NCBI RefSeq assembly: GCF_014495845.1
Contig: NZ_CP061080.1
Location: 5,198,001-5,262,000 of the forward strand
DNA length: 64,000 nucleotides
Direction: 5' to 3'
Origin: Aquibium microcysteis
GTDB taxonomy: Bacteria > Pseudomonadota > Alphaproteobacteria > Rhizobiales > Rhizobiaceae
In this document: one piece after another, positions 28,201 through 37,096 of the stretch
Position numbering within the stretch: position 1 is the stretch's first letter
Layout: the number at the start of each line of letters is the position of its first letter
Position numbers and translations under genes: made by a program
Notes under the pieces: model-generated
The model's input: the letters and a program-made list of their open reading frames with translations, nothing else
What the model was told of the DNA's origin: nothing
The model's database searches: none

Positions 28201-28246
28201 AGGATAGACGATAGAAATTCATGTTTCAAGCATCATGAATGATGCT
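28201..28246 (-). promoter_or_regulatory. Promoter and operator candidate for the XRE-SulP unit
   Basis: On the minus strand, -35 TTGAAA (28224-28229), 17-base spacer and -10 TATCCT (28201-28206). A perfect 8-bp-arm palindrome AGCATCAT-GA-ATGATGCT (28229-28246) abuts the -35, and a second, ATTCATG...CATGAAT (28217-28240), overlaps it. Position suggests autoregulation by the XRE protein. Confidence 0.55.
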
Positions 28247-28260
28247 CTGCCCGTATGTCG

Positions 28261-28653
28261 TCACCCGCGGCCCGCGATGTAGGGCCCCGCCGTCACCAGC
28301 ACCACGGCGAGAATGGCGATGAGAATGCCCGCGCCCTGCACGAGATCCACGCGTTCGCCGAAGAAGGCGAAGGCGACGAGGTTGACCGCGATGAGCTGGA
28401 TCACCGCCGACAGCGAGATCGCCACGCCCAGGCCGAAATCGCGGATCAGCCGCAGCATGATCAGGTTGCCCAGCGTGTAGAGCGCGAGCGTCAGGGCGAG
28501 CTTGCCGTAGCCCGGCGCCACGGTCCACGCCTTGGCGGCGCTGGCGGCGAGGATGAAGATCACGGTCGAGGCGCAGAGCTGGGCGAAGCCGAAGACGGTC
28601 AAGCGGATGTCCTTGAGACGGGGAAGCAGAACGCGCTTGTCGGCCCGAACCAT
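28261..28653 (-). CDS. Small multidrug resistance/EamA-like membrane protein
   Basis: A 130-residue protein with four hydrophobic segments (TVFGFAQLCASTVIFILAAS, LALTLALYTLGNLIMLRL, AISLSAVIQLIAVNLVAFAF, GAGILIAILAVVLVTAG). Size and the FFGERV loop fit the SMR/EamA superfamily of dimeric exporters. The membrane Glu typical of EmrE TM1 is not seen. Substrate unknown. ATG 28653 lies 29 bases after the channel gene's stop. Confidence 0.65.
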   Translation of the reverse strand: MVRADKRVLLPRLKDIRLTVFGFAQLCASTVIFILAASAAKAWTVAPGYGKLALTLALYTLGNLIMLRLIRDFGLGVAISLSAVIQLIAVNLVAFAFFGERVDLVQGAGILIAILAVVLVTAGPYIAGRG

Positions 28654-28682
28654 TGCGCGGTCAAGGCAGGCGCCGCATCGCC

Positions 28683-29477
28683 TCAGTCGCCATCGTCGGG
28701 AATCTTCAGGAGATACCCGCAGGCCTTGCAGTGCACGGCGTCCGGGTCGTGCCGCTGGAGCGCGCAGCGCGGGCAGGGAAACAGCACCTTGTGCTGCTTG
28801 AACAGCGCCTGCGCCAGCTTCACGAACAGCGAGATGCCGACGATCATGATGGCGATCGAGGTGAGCTTGCCCCAGATGCCCGGCAGCACGATGTCGCCGA
28901 AGCCCGTCGTCGTCACCGTCGCGACGGTGAAGTAGAAGGCGTCGACATAGCCTTCGATGCCCGAGCCGGCGCGGAAGAAGAAGGTGTAGACGAAGCCGGT
29001 CGTGACCAGGAGGAAGGTCACGAGGTTGACGATGTCCTCCAGCACTTCCCGCCACTCGCCCCGGCCGCGGCGCTCCAGCGGCTGCCAGATGAAGCCGCTG
29101 CGCGACAGCGACCAGAGCCGCAGGATGCGCAGGAAGCCCAGATTGGCGAGCCATAGCGGGAACAGCAGGGTGACGAGGATGAAGATGTCGACCCACACGG
29201 TCGGCCGCCGCGCCCAGCCGGCGAGGCTGGTGCTCGCCAGTCCGCGCGCCGCGACGTCGGCTGCCAGCAGGGCGGCGATGCCGTAGTCCACCCACAGGAA
29301 GCCCGGGCGGTCGCGCAGCACCGGCGAGGCGACGAAGAAGGCGATGATGGCGAGATCGACCGCGAGCACGGAAATCTGGAACCGCAGCGCTGCCCGGCTG
29401 CGCCCGTAATAGAGCCCGCGCAGGATTTCGCGGAGACGGTCGAAGCGGTCGGTCTCGGCGGAGCTGGTCGCTTTCAT
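28683..29477 (-). CDS. Voltage-gated-type K+ channel with C-terminal zinc ribbon
   Basis: A 264-residue inner-membrane channel. An S1-S4-like region (several Arg in LANLGFLRILRLWSLSRSG as the S4-like helix) precedes the pore helix and filter TVATVTTTGFGDI, a K+ filter with GFG in place of GYG. After the last membrane helix (LTSIAIMIVGISLFVKLAQA) the cytoplasmic tail carries two CxxC pairs (CPRC and CKAC) as a zinc ribbon, followed by an acidic end. The ribbon may gate or tetramerise the channel; this is inference. Start ATG 29477 is the first one before the charged N-terminus. Confidence 0.8.
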   Translation of the reverse strand: MKATSSAETDRFDRLREILRGLYYGRSRAALRFQISVLAVDLAIIAFFVASPVLRDRPGFLWVDYGIAALLAADVAARGLASTSLAGWARRPTVWVDIFILVTLLFPLWLANLGFLRILRLWSLSRSGFIWQPLERRGRGEWREVLEDIVNLVTFLLVTTGFVYTFFFRAGSGIEGYVDAFYFTVATVTTTGFGDIVLPGIWGKLTSIAIMIVGISLFVKLAQALFKQHKVLFPCPRCALQRHDPDAVHCKACGYLLKIPDDGD

Positions 29478-29621
29478 CCGTCCGGGATACGGCGCCGCGC
29501 GCGCGCCGTCCAGACCCGTCCGCTGGACCCTGCGGACCGCAGCCGTCTTCGGGGCTCGCCTTCGCGGCGCTGCGGGCGTAGAGCAGGTGCGCGCGGGCCG
29601 GTCGACCGCCGGGAGAGACCC

Positions 29622-30425
29622 ATGGACATCCAGCTTGCCCTGATTCTCGGCTTCACCTTCGTCATCCACCTCATCGGCACGCTGGCCTATGCCTTCCGGA
29701 TCGCCGGCATTCGCACCGGCAACGTCGCCATCGCCTTCTCCCTGTTCAACGTGCTCGTGCTCGTCTCCCGCATCTCCAACGCCTTCCAGGGACCTTTCCT
29801 CGCCAAGCGGGTCGAGACGGCGATCCTCGAACCGGCGCTGCATCACCTGGCGCGCGACTTCTCGCTGGTGCTGGCCGCGGCGTCGCTGGCCACCCTGCTC
29901 GGCGGTCTGCTGATCCCGACCTTCCAGCGCTATTCGACGGTCGCGGTCGCCGCCTTCCGCCGCCGGCGATCGGTGCCGCGGCTGATGCTGCGGGCCGCGA
30001 CGCCGCGCGGCCTCTCGGTGCTGGTGGAGTCGGCGAGCGTCCCGCGGCTCGCCAATGTCGGGCAGCTGCGCCTCGGCGGCGCGGTTCCGGCGGGCATCGT
30101 TCTCCTCAACGTCGCCGCAACCGCGCTCTGGACGGTCGGTGTCCTGGCGTCGATCCATGCCGGCGCGCTCGAGCCCGATTTCCGCGTCACCGCCGCCACG
30201 CTCTCGGCGCTCGTCAACGGCGTGGCGACGATCCTGATGTTCGTCGTCATCGACCCCTACCTGTCGGGACTGACCGACGACGTGGTGGACGGCCGCGCCA
30301 GCGAAGCCGACTTCCGCCGCGCCATCATCTGGATGGTCGCAAGCCGCCTGGCCGGCACGCTGCTGGCGCAGGCGCTGCTCCTGCCGGCAGCCTGGCTCAT
30401 CGTCTGGGCGGCGCGGGCGATCTGA
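29622..30425 (+). CDS. amj: Amj-like lipid II flippase
   Basis: A 267-residue protein with about six membrane helices. The N-terminus FVIHLIGTLAYAFRIAGIRT followed by NVAIAFSLFNVLVLVSRISN resembles Bacillus Amj (DUF2837), an alternative to MurJ that flips lipid II across the inner membrane. If so, it supplies cell-wall precursor. MurJ itself would be elsewhere. The stop is overlapped by a GC hairpin. It converges on the cysteine-rich peptide genes. Confidence 0.7.
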   Translation: MDIQLALILGFTFVIHLIGTLAYAFRIAGIRTGNVAIAFSLFNVLVLVSRISNAFQGPFLAKRVETAILEPALHHLARDFSLVLAAASLATLLGGLLIPTFQRYSTVAVAAFRRRRSVPRLMLRAATPRGLSVLVESASVPRLANVGQLRLGGAVPAGIVLLNVAATALWTVGVLASIHAGALEPDFRVTAATLSALVNGVATILMFVVIDPYLSGLTDDVVDGRASEADFRRAIIWMVASRLAGTLLAQALLLPAAWLIVWAARAI

Positions 30426-30443
30426 GCCGGGGTCCGCCCCGGC
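30426..30443. terminator. Hairpin between Amj and peptide genes
   Basis: Perfect 7-bp stem GCCGGGG / CCCCGGC with a TCCG loop just after the Amj stop, between two convergent units. No T run. Confidence 0.45.
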
Positions 30444-30495
30444 GACGTCGCCCGGCTCCGGGCACCGGCGCCGGGATGTTCGGCCGGTGCCTGTT

Positions 30496-30672
30496 TCAGC
30501 ACTGGCCGATGTTGGGGACGCAGATGCCGGCGCAGCCGCCGCCGAAGGGCAGGCAGGCGCCGACGCAGCATCGGCCGGCGCCGCAGCAGTCCGAAGGCGC
30601 CAGCACGGCGCTGCGGTCGGGGCTCCTCGCGTGGCCGCGGGCGACGGGGAGGGACATGGTCGGGAGTCTCAT
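30496..30672 (-). CDS. Cysteine-rich peptide 1 of the protease-linked cluster
   Basis: A 58-residue peptide. Leader: MRLPTMSLPVARGHAR, then DRSAVLAPSD; core: eight cysteines (29, 30, 35, 36, 40, 47, 51, 58) among Gly, Val and Pro. The leader matches peptide 2 almost residue for residue, and part of peptide 3. A leader plus variable Cys-rich core next to a PatG-like protease fits a RiPP precursor; a metal-binding or disulfide-rich secreted peptide is the alternative. A typical Sec signal is not seen. The upstream noncoding sequence is also similar to that of peptide 2. Confidence 0.65.
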   Translation of the reverse strand: MRLPTMSLPVARGHARSPDRSAVLAPSDCCGAGRCCVGACLPFGGGCAGICVPNIGQC

Positions 30673-30746
30673 GTTCGTTTCCTTTTGCGGAACCGGCCCG
30701 GGACGCACGGTGTGAGAGGGCCGTCTCGCTGGCGAGGCGGTCGGCA

Positions 30747-30769
30747 CGCGCCGCCCCCGCGGCGGCGCG
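30747..30769. other. GC hairpin between peptide genes 1 and 2
   Basis: Perfect 9-bp stem CGCGCCGCC (30747-30755) / GGCGGCGCG (30761-30769) with a CCCGC loop. A similar hairpin with a CCCGA loop separates peptides 2 and 3. Possible attenuator or mRNA-end stabiliser. Confidence 0.55.
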
Positions 30770-30871
30770 GTCAATTCGGGAGTCCGTCAGACGGACGGCT
30801 GGCGACGCATCCTGCGCCCGATGGGCGGATCCGGTGGTGCGGCCGAGCCGGGCGGCTCGCCTCTCCGGCCG

Positions 30872-31036
30872 TCAGAGTGCGATGGGCAGACACACGCCCA
30901 CGCAGCCGACGATGGGGAGACAGGCGCCGATACAGGTCCCGCCGGGACAGCACTCGGAAGGCGCCAGCACGGCGCTGCGGTCGATTCCCCTGGCGTGGCC
31001 ACGCGTGACGGGGAGGGACGGGGTTGGAAGTCTCAT
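30872..31036 (-). CDS. Cysteine-rich peptide 2 of the protease-linked cluster
   Basis: A 54-residue peptide and clear paralogue of peptide 1: MRLPTPSLPVTRGHARGIDR, then SAVLAPSECC; six cysteines (29, 30, 35, 39, 45, 49) and a hydrophobic end (GVCLPIAL). Conserved leader and diverged core are what tandem RiPP precursor genes look like. The conserved Ala-Pro-Ser before the first Cys pair is a natural place for leader cleavage, but no cleavage site can be proved from sequence. Confidence 0.65.
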   Translation of the reverse strand: MRLPTPSLPVTRGHARGIDRSAVLAPSECCPGGTCIGACLPIVGCVGVCLPIAL

Positions 31037-31110
31037 CTTCGCTTTCCTTTCATGCGACCGGCCCGGGACGCGCGGTCTCGAGGCAGCCGGTGGAGCCGCC
31101 GGCCACGGCC

Positions 31111-31129
31111 CGCCGCCCCCGAGGCGGCG
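31111..31129. other. GC hairpin between peptide genes 2 and 3
   Basis: Perfect 7-bp stem CGCCGCC (31111-31117) / GGCGGCG (31123-31129), loop CCCGA, just after the peptide 3 stop on the minus strand. It mirrors the hairpin at 30747-30769. Confidence 0.55.
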
Positions 31130-31136
31130 AAGTCCT

Positions 31137-31349
31137 TCACAGGCAGTCGATGCAGGAACCGGCGCCGAGCGCGCCGAAGCACGAGATGCAGGCGGCCGGT
31201 CCGGCAAGGCACGTCGCGGCACAGGCCGCCACCGCCGCGGCACAGGCGACCTTCTTGAAGACGTTGCAGCCGGACGGCGTCACCCCCGGTGCGAGGGCTG
31301 CGGTGCCCGACCGGCGGGCGATGGACGGGCTCTGGACGGGAAGTCTCAT
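31137..31349 (-). CDS. Cysteine-rich peptide 3 of the protease-linked cluster
   Basis: A 70-residue peptide with the same opening, MRLPVQSPSIARR, and a related TAALAPG box before the core. The core is hydrophobic and Ala-rich with eight cysteines (28, 36, 43, 47, 54, 57, 66, 69). It is less close to peptides 1 and 2. The Ala/Cys-rich middle could insert in a membrane. Same strand and same cluster as the protease, 280 bases after its stop. Confidence 0.6.
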   Translation of the reverse strand: MRLPVQSPSIARRSGTAALAPGVTPSGCNVFKKVACAAAVAACAATCLAGPAACISCFGALGAGSCIDCL

Positions 31350-31409
31350 GATCCGGTGTTCCTTCTGGTTGGCCGGGCGCGGTCCCTTGCCGCCTCCGGC
31401 AAAGGGTGG

Positions 31410-31625
31410 TCAGCGTCTGCAGGTCTGGGCACAGAGCGTTCGACAGGCCTCGCGCAGATGCCCGCTCAGACGATCGCAGCCGGAAAGGCAACCCGCGCAG
31501 TCCTGCTGCGACAGGCCGGGCCGCGCGCGCATGCGGCTCGACGACACGGTGCGGGGCAGGGGCTCGGCCTGGTTCGGCAGGCGAAGCAGGCTCCGGGGCC
31601 GGCCACGTTTCGATCGCGCGGCCAT
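31410..31625 (-). CDS. Cysteine-rich peptide 4, next to the protease
   Basis: A 71-residue basic peptide starting 2 bases after the protease stop, so surely cotranscribed. The N-terminus is Arg-rich, with an internal LRLPNQAEPLPR that echoes the RLP start of peptides 1-3. The end has six cysteines in the pattern CxxCxxxC...CxxxCxxxC (43, 46, 50, 61, 65, 69). It could be a precursor, or a small accessory protein such as a metal-binding or recognition partner. A second in-frame ATG at 31532 gives a 40-residue form. Confidence 0.55.
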   Translation of the reverse strand: MAARSKRGRPRSLLRLPNQAEPLPRTVSSSRMRARPGLSQQDCAGCLSGCDRLSGHLREACRTLCAQTCRR

Positions 31626-31627
31626 CG

Positions 31628-33568
31628 TCACACCCTCCGGGTCCAGCTGCGCACCGTGCCGATCGTGACGGGCACGACGTCGCTCACGTCGACCGTGAAG
31701 CGGTAGATACGGCTGGCGACGTTGGTGTTGTCGGGGTTGAAGAACGCGATCTCGACGTCGTAGCAGTCGGAGTCCGGGCGGCAGACGGGGCTCTTCTTGA
31801 CCATGATGGTGTCGAGATCGAGCGACTGCCGGGTGGTGTTTTCGATTACTGCGGCGATCTGGACCGCATTGGTGGCCGAATAGTTCAGCGCACGCTCCTC
31901 GCCGGTGACGCCGAGGTTGCGCAGATCGTAATAGACCCGACTGAGGAAGTTCCCGAGCCCGCTCGAGAACCTGTCGTAGGTTTCCTGCTCCGCTGCGGCC
32001 TGCGGCCGGGCACCGAGCACGCTCTGCACGAGCGCGGCCGGCTTCCAGCAGTAGATCCCGCGCAGCGCGGGGACGATCAGCGGCACCACCTGACCGGATT
32101 CCAGAGTGCGCGTCCCGGCGATCAGTCCCGGGACCGAGACGAGATCCGCGCCCTCGCGCTCCTGCGCTGCCAGGGCATCGCGCAGCATCTCGTACCCCTT
32201 CTCCGCATAAGGGCCGGCGGGCTGTACGGCATAGATCGGCGTCGCGTCGAGGCTGAGCGTCCAGATCGCGGAGGGGGCCTCGTAGGGCGCCCCGTCGAGA
32301 TATCCGAGCCAGGGCTCGGCGGCCATCGGATTTCCGCCCATGGCCTGGGCGATCGAGTCGCGGCGTGCCTCGGAGCCGAAGTCGTAGCCGATCCGGCCCA
32401 GCGCATAGACGAGCTGCGGCTTCGCCGGTCCACCGCTGCCACCGCATCCGCATCCTGCTTCGCTCTTGCCCTTGCCGCCGCAACCGCACCCGCAGTCGGA
32501 AGGTTCGATGCCCGCGGCCAGGACGGAACGGACGGGATCGGCACCGGACCTCGCCGCACGGGTGCCGGTCGGGATCGTCGACCCATCACCCTGTGGCGGA
32601 TGGATGGATGCGCGCGGCTCGCCGCCGGCCGCCCCTCGCACGGAGAGGAAAGGAGCTGCCTGATCCGCGCGGACGATGGGATCGGGGCTTGGCTGCTCGA
32701 GGTATTCCGACATGACGAGTCCCCCTTGGACCTTGGCGGTTGCTGCAATGACGTCGATGCGACCGGCGAGGAACCGCGCGCAGCCCTCCTGTGCCTGGTC
32801 GGGACATGGAGCGGCCGTAGCCAGCAGCGCGCCGGCGATGCCGTGCGGATCGGGCGCCCGGCCCGCGCCGACCTGCAGGGCCGCGAGCCGCGCCGCATGG
32901 CCGGTCACGTGGGGCGCCGCGTAGCTGGTTCCGCTTCGGCTGGCGGTTCCGCCGCCGGCGAGCGCCCCCATGATGTCCTTGCCGGGGGCCAGAAGGCCCT
33001 GCCGCCCGTAGAGGGCGCCCCAGTTGCTGGACGGCAGCGGCGTGCCGGTCTCGTCCATCGCGCCGACGGCGAGCACGCCGGGAGCCGCAGCCGGTACGTG
33101 CAGGCATTCGCAGCCGTCGTTTCCCGCTGCCGCCACGATGAGAACGTTGCGCGTCGCGCACCGTGCGATCGCATCCGCGAGAAATGGCTCCGGTGCGCCG
33201 GACGGCGAGAGCTGGCCGCCGCTGATGTTGATGAAGTCCGCACCGTTCTCCACCGCCGCGAGGATCGCGCGCGCGAGATCGAGCTGGGAGGCGGCGAGCC
33301 GGCCGCCGCGGTCCTGGAAGATCGGTATGACGAGGCCGCGGCAATGGGCCGCCAGTCCTTCCACCTCGCTGCCAGGCTGGCCGAACAGCAGGCTCGCCAC
33401 ATGCGTGCCGTGCCGCGTCGCCGGCGAAGCGGGATCGGGTGCCGGCTGTCCGTGAGGCAATTCGATCGACGCGCCCGAGAAGCAGGGGTGCCCGAGATCG
33501 ACCGGGCCGTCCAGAACCGCCACGGTGATACGGCGAACTGCTCCCGTCTCGATCGGCTCCGTCGGCAT
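31628..33568 (-). CDS. Subtilisin-like protease with PatG-type C-terminal region
   Basis: A 646-residue S8 serine protease. The catalytic triad is Asp20 (VAVLDGPVD), His53 (RHGTHVAS) and Ser215 (SGTSYAAPH), with Asn150 as oxyanion residue (AAAGNDG). There is no signal peptide and no propeptide, so it probably works in the cytoplasm. After a linker with CGCGCGG and CGCGG (about residues 359-376) comes a region starting YALGRIGYDFGSEARRDS that I recall from PatA/PatG cyanobactin-maturation proteases. Such enzymes cut leader peptides and can join peptide ends. Start ATG 33568 has GGAGGTT upstream. Four small Cys-rich peptide genes follow on the same strand. Confidence 0.8.
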   Translation of the reverse strand: MPTEPIETGAVRRITVAVLDGPVDLGHPCFSGASIELPHGQPAPDPASPATRHGTHVASLLFGQPGSEVEGLAAHCRGLVIPIFQDRGGRLAASQLDLARAILAAVENGADFINISGGQLSPSGAPEPFLADAIARCATRNVLIVAAAGNDGCECLHVPAAAPGVLAVGAMDETGTPLPSSNWGALYGRQGLLAPGKDIMGALAGGGTASRSGTSYAAPHVTGHAARLAALQVGAGRAPDPHGIAGALLATAAPCPDQAQEGCARFLAGRIDVIAATAKVQGGLVMSEYLEQPSPDPIVRADQAAPFLSVRGAAGGEPRASIHPPQGDGSTIPTGTRAARSGADPVRSVLAAGIEPSDCGCGCGGKGKSEAGCGCGGSGGPAKPQLVYALGRIGYDFGSEARRDSIAQAMGGNPMAAEPWLGYLDGAPYEAPSAIWTLSLDATPIYAVQPAGPYAEKGYEMLRDALAAQEREGADLVSVPGLIAGTRTLESGQVVPLIVPALRGIYCWKPAALVQSVLGARPQAAAEQETYDRFSSGLGNFLSRVYYDLRNLGVTGEERALNYSATNAVQIAAVIENTTRQSLDLDTIMVKKSPVCRPDSDCYDVEIAFFNPDNTNVASRIYRFTVDVSDVVPVTIGTVRSWTRRV

Positions 33569-33588
33569 GTCGCAACCTCCGAGAGCAT

Positions 33589-33615
33589 CGTGTATGAAAT
33601 GCAACCATAAGTCAA
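33589..33615 (-). promoter_or_regulatory. Possible promoter of the protease-peptide cluster
   Basis: Minus strand: TTGACT (33610-33615), short 15-base spacer, TACACG (33589-33594). The -35 is good, the -10 and spacing weak. The ATG is 21 bases further. Confidence 0.3.
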
Positions 33616-33758
33616 GAAGGGGGCGCCGACCACCTGAACTTCCACCGGGGGTTGATCCTGGGGGAGAGGCGCGCGGGATGGCGCGCTCGGGCCGGCTGAA
33701 CGGCCACGGCCGCTTGAATTCCGCGGCCCGCGCGGCATGTTCGGCGCTGAAATCCGGT

Positions 33759-33788
33759 TTGGCGTTTTGCACCGGAATGCTCTATACG
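33759..33788 (+). promoter_or_regulatory. Possible lepA promoter
   Basis: TTGGCG (33759-33764), 18-base spacer, TATACG (33783-33788), only 8 bases before the lepA ATG. If used, the lepA mRNA would be almost leaderless. Weak matches. Confidence 0.3.
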
Positions 33789-33796
33789 GCCGGCCC

Positions 33797-35602
<1,806 letters not shown>

Positions 35603-35609
35603 GGGTCCC

Positions 35610-35873
35610 ATGACCGTCCCGAAGCCGCTCGTCCTGACGCAGCATGCGCGGGACGCGGTGGAGGAACGCGAGATCGACCACGGCTGGATCGAACGTGCGG
35701 TGCGCGCGCCCGAGTGGCGACATCCGGACCCGCACCGCGCGGGCGTGGAACGCCGCTTTCGGGCCATCCCGGAGTTCGGCGATCGGGTGCTGCGGGTGGC
35801 CTGCTTTGAAACCCCGTTCGAAATCCGTATACTGACCGTGTTTTTCGACCGCAGGGCACGACCGCCGTCATGA
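35610..35873 (+). CDS. DUF4258 protein, toxin-like partner
   Basis: An 87-residue protein with the DUF4258 layout: LTQHARDAVEEREIDHGWIE, then an RRFRAIPEFGDRVLRVA strand pair and VFFDRRA. It overlaps the following DUF2283 gene by 4 bases (ATGA at 35870). DUF4258-DUF2283 pairs recur across bacteria and are suspected toxin-antitoxin modules. 7 bases after lepA, so probably read through from it. Confidence 0.75.
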   Translation: MTVPKPLVLTQHARDAVEEREIDHGWIERAVRAPEWRHPDPHRAGVERRFRAIPEFGDRVLRVACFETPFEIRILTVFFDRRARPPS

Positions 35874-36064
35874 CGCCGAGCATAACGTATCGACCCGAGG
35901 ACAACGCCGCCTACATCCGGCTCTCCAGCGCAAAGGTGCTGGAGAGCGAGGAAGTCTCTCCCGACGTCGTCTTCGACTACGACGCCGAAGGTCGCATCGT
36001 CGGCATCGAGCTACTCGACGCCCGCGCCCAGCTTCCCTCCGACGCCCTCGGCAAGGCCGCCTGA
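35870..36064 (+). CDS. DUF2283 protein, antitoxin-like partner
   Basis: A 64-residue protein with the complete DUF2283 pattern: ITYRPEDNAAYIRLSS, EEVSPDVVFDYDAEGRIVGI and ELLDAR. Small, acidic and cotranslated with the DUF4258 protein; likely its antidote or partner. Biochemical role of the family unknown to me. Confidence 0.78.
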   Translation: MTPSITYRPEDNAAYIRLSSAKVLESEEVSPDVVFDYDAEGRIVGIELLDARAQLPSDALGKAA

Positions 36065-36174
36065 TCCGCACAGTCCTGCTCCGACTGAGGCTCTTACGCG
36101 GATGACGGGGCGGGGATGGGGAGCGCCCGGGACGCGTTGCGTCCGCCTGCTTCGCCTCTGCTTCAGACCCTTCA

Positions 36175-36400
36175 CCTTCGTCATCCCGGGCGAAGCCGGA
36201 GCGGAGCGCAGGCGCAGACCCGGGATCCATGCCTCGGCAGGGGACGAAGGCGGGACGGTACAGAAGAAGATGGCCGCTGTGGTCGCATGGCGGCGGCCCG
36301 TGGTTCCTCCTGCACCGGACTGCGGGCATGGACGGCGAGGCATGGATCCCGGATACGTCGTCCTTCGCTTCGCTCCGACGCCGTTCCGGGATGACGAAGG
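36175..36400. repeat. Long imperfect palindromic repeat
   Basis: Left arm 36175-36236 (begins CCTTCGTCATCCCGG) pairs with right arm 36336-36400 (ends CCGGGATGACGAAGG) with several mismatches. The gap 36065-36573 (509 bases) is made mostly of this element plus a fragment near 36465 (CTGAGCTTGTCGAAGG) that looks like another dispersed repeat. Open frames here are repeat artefacts; I see no gene. Confidence 0.75.
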
Positions 36401-36573
36401 TAGGGCGGGGGGCATGGCCAAGCGGTGCCGTTACCCTGACGGTCCCCATTCGGACGCGGCCCTGAGCTTGTCGAAGGGGAGCCTCGACGAACTTGGCGAC
36501 ATACCTATACAGCAGAACCGATGACCAAGGCCGGGGCTTTTCCCACCGTCGCCGATCGCCTAGACCTCGTCTC

Positions 36574-37017
36574 ATGCGCGCCCTCATCCAACGCACCACC
36601 GCCGCCTCCGTCACCGTCGACGGCACCACCGTCGCGGCCATCGGTCCGGGCCTGGTCGTGCTCGTCTGCGCCATGCAGGGCGACGGGGAGGCGCAGGCGG
36701 GGTGGATGGCGCGGAAGATCGCCAATCTGCGCATCTTCAGGGACGACGCCGGCCGGATGAACAGATCGCTCGTCGATGTCGGCGGGGCGGCGCTGGTTGT
36801 CAGCCAGTTCACGCTGGCGGCCGAGACCAAGGGCAACCGGCCGGGCTTCTCCTCCGCCGCGCCCCCCGACGAGGGTCGCCGGCTCTACGAGCAGGTCGCC
36901 GCCGCGCTCGCCGCCCATGGCGTTCCCGTCTCGACCGGCGTCTTCGGTGCCGACATGGCGGTGTCGCTGGTCAATGACGGGCCGGTGACGATCTGGCTCG
37001 ACAGCGACAGGGGGTGA
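36574..37017 (+). CDS. dtd: D-aminoacyl-tRNA deacylase
   Basis: Removes wrongly attached D-amino acids (and glycine) from tRNA. 147 residues, normal. Diagnostic segments are the [16 protein letters not shown] motif and the cross-subunit [10 protein letters not shown] (NxGPVT). ATG 36574 gives the standard MRALIQR start; the frame open upstream runs into repeat sequence. Confidence 0.95.
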   Translation: MRALIQRTTAASVTVDGTTVAAIGPGLVVLVCAMQGDGEAQAGWMARKIANLRIFRDDAGRMNRSLVDVGGAALVVSQFTLAAETKGNRPGFSSAAPPDEGRRLYEQVAAALAAHGVPVSTGVFGADMAVSLVNDGPVTIWLDSDRG

Positions 37018-37096
37018 ACGGCGGCCCTTTCCGCCCGGTTCCCGGACCGCATGCGCCCTCTTGATCCGCGCGCCGCGCGGCCCGAGTATCGCGGCC

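Noticed and set aside
31406..33610. 734-codon plus-strand frame over the protease cluster
   Set aside because: Antisense to a protease with a full catalytic triad; no domains in the frame.
36102..36524. Open frames in the dtd upstream gap
   Set aside because: They lie in inverted repeats; no ribosome binding site or domain.
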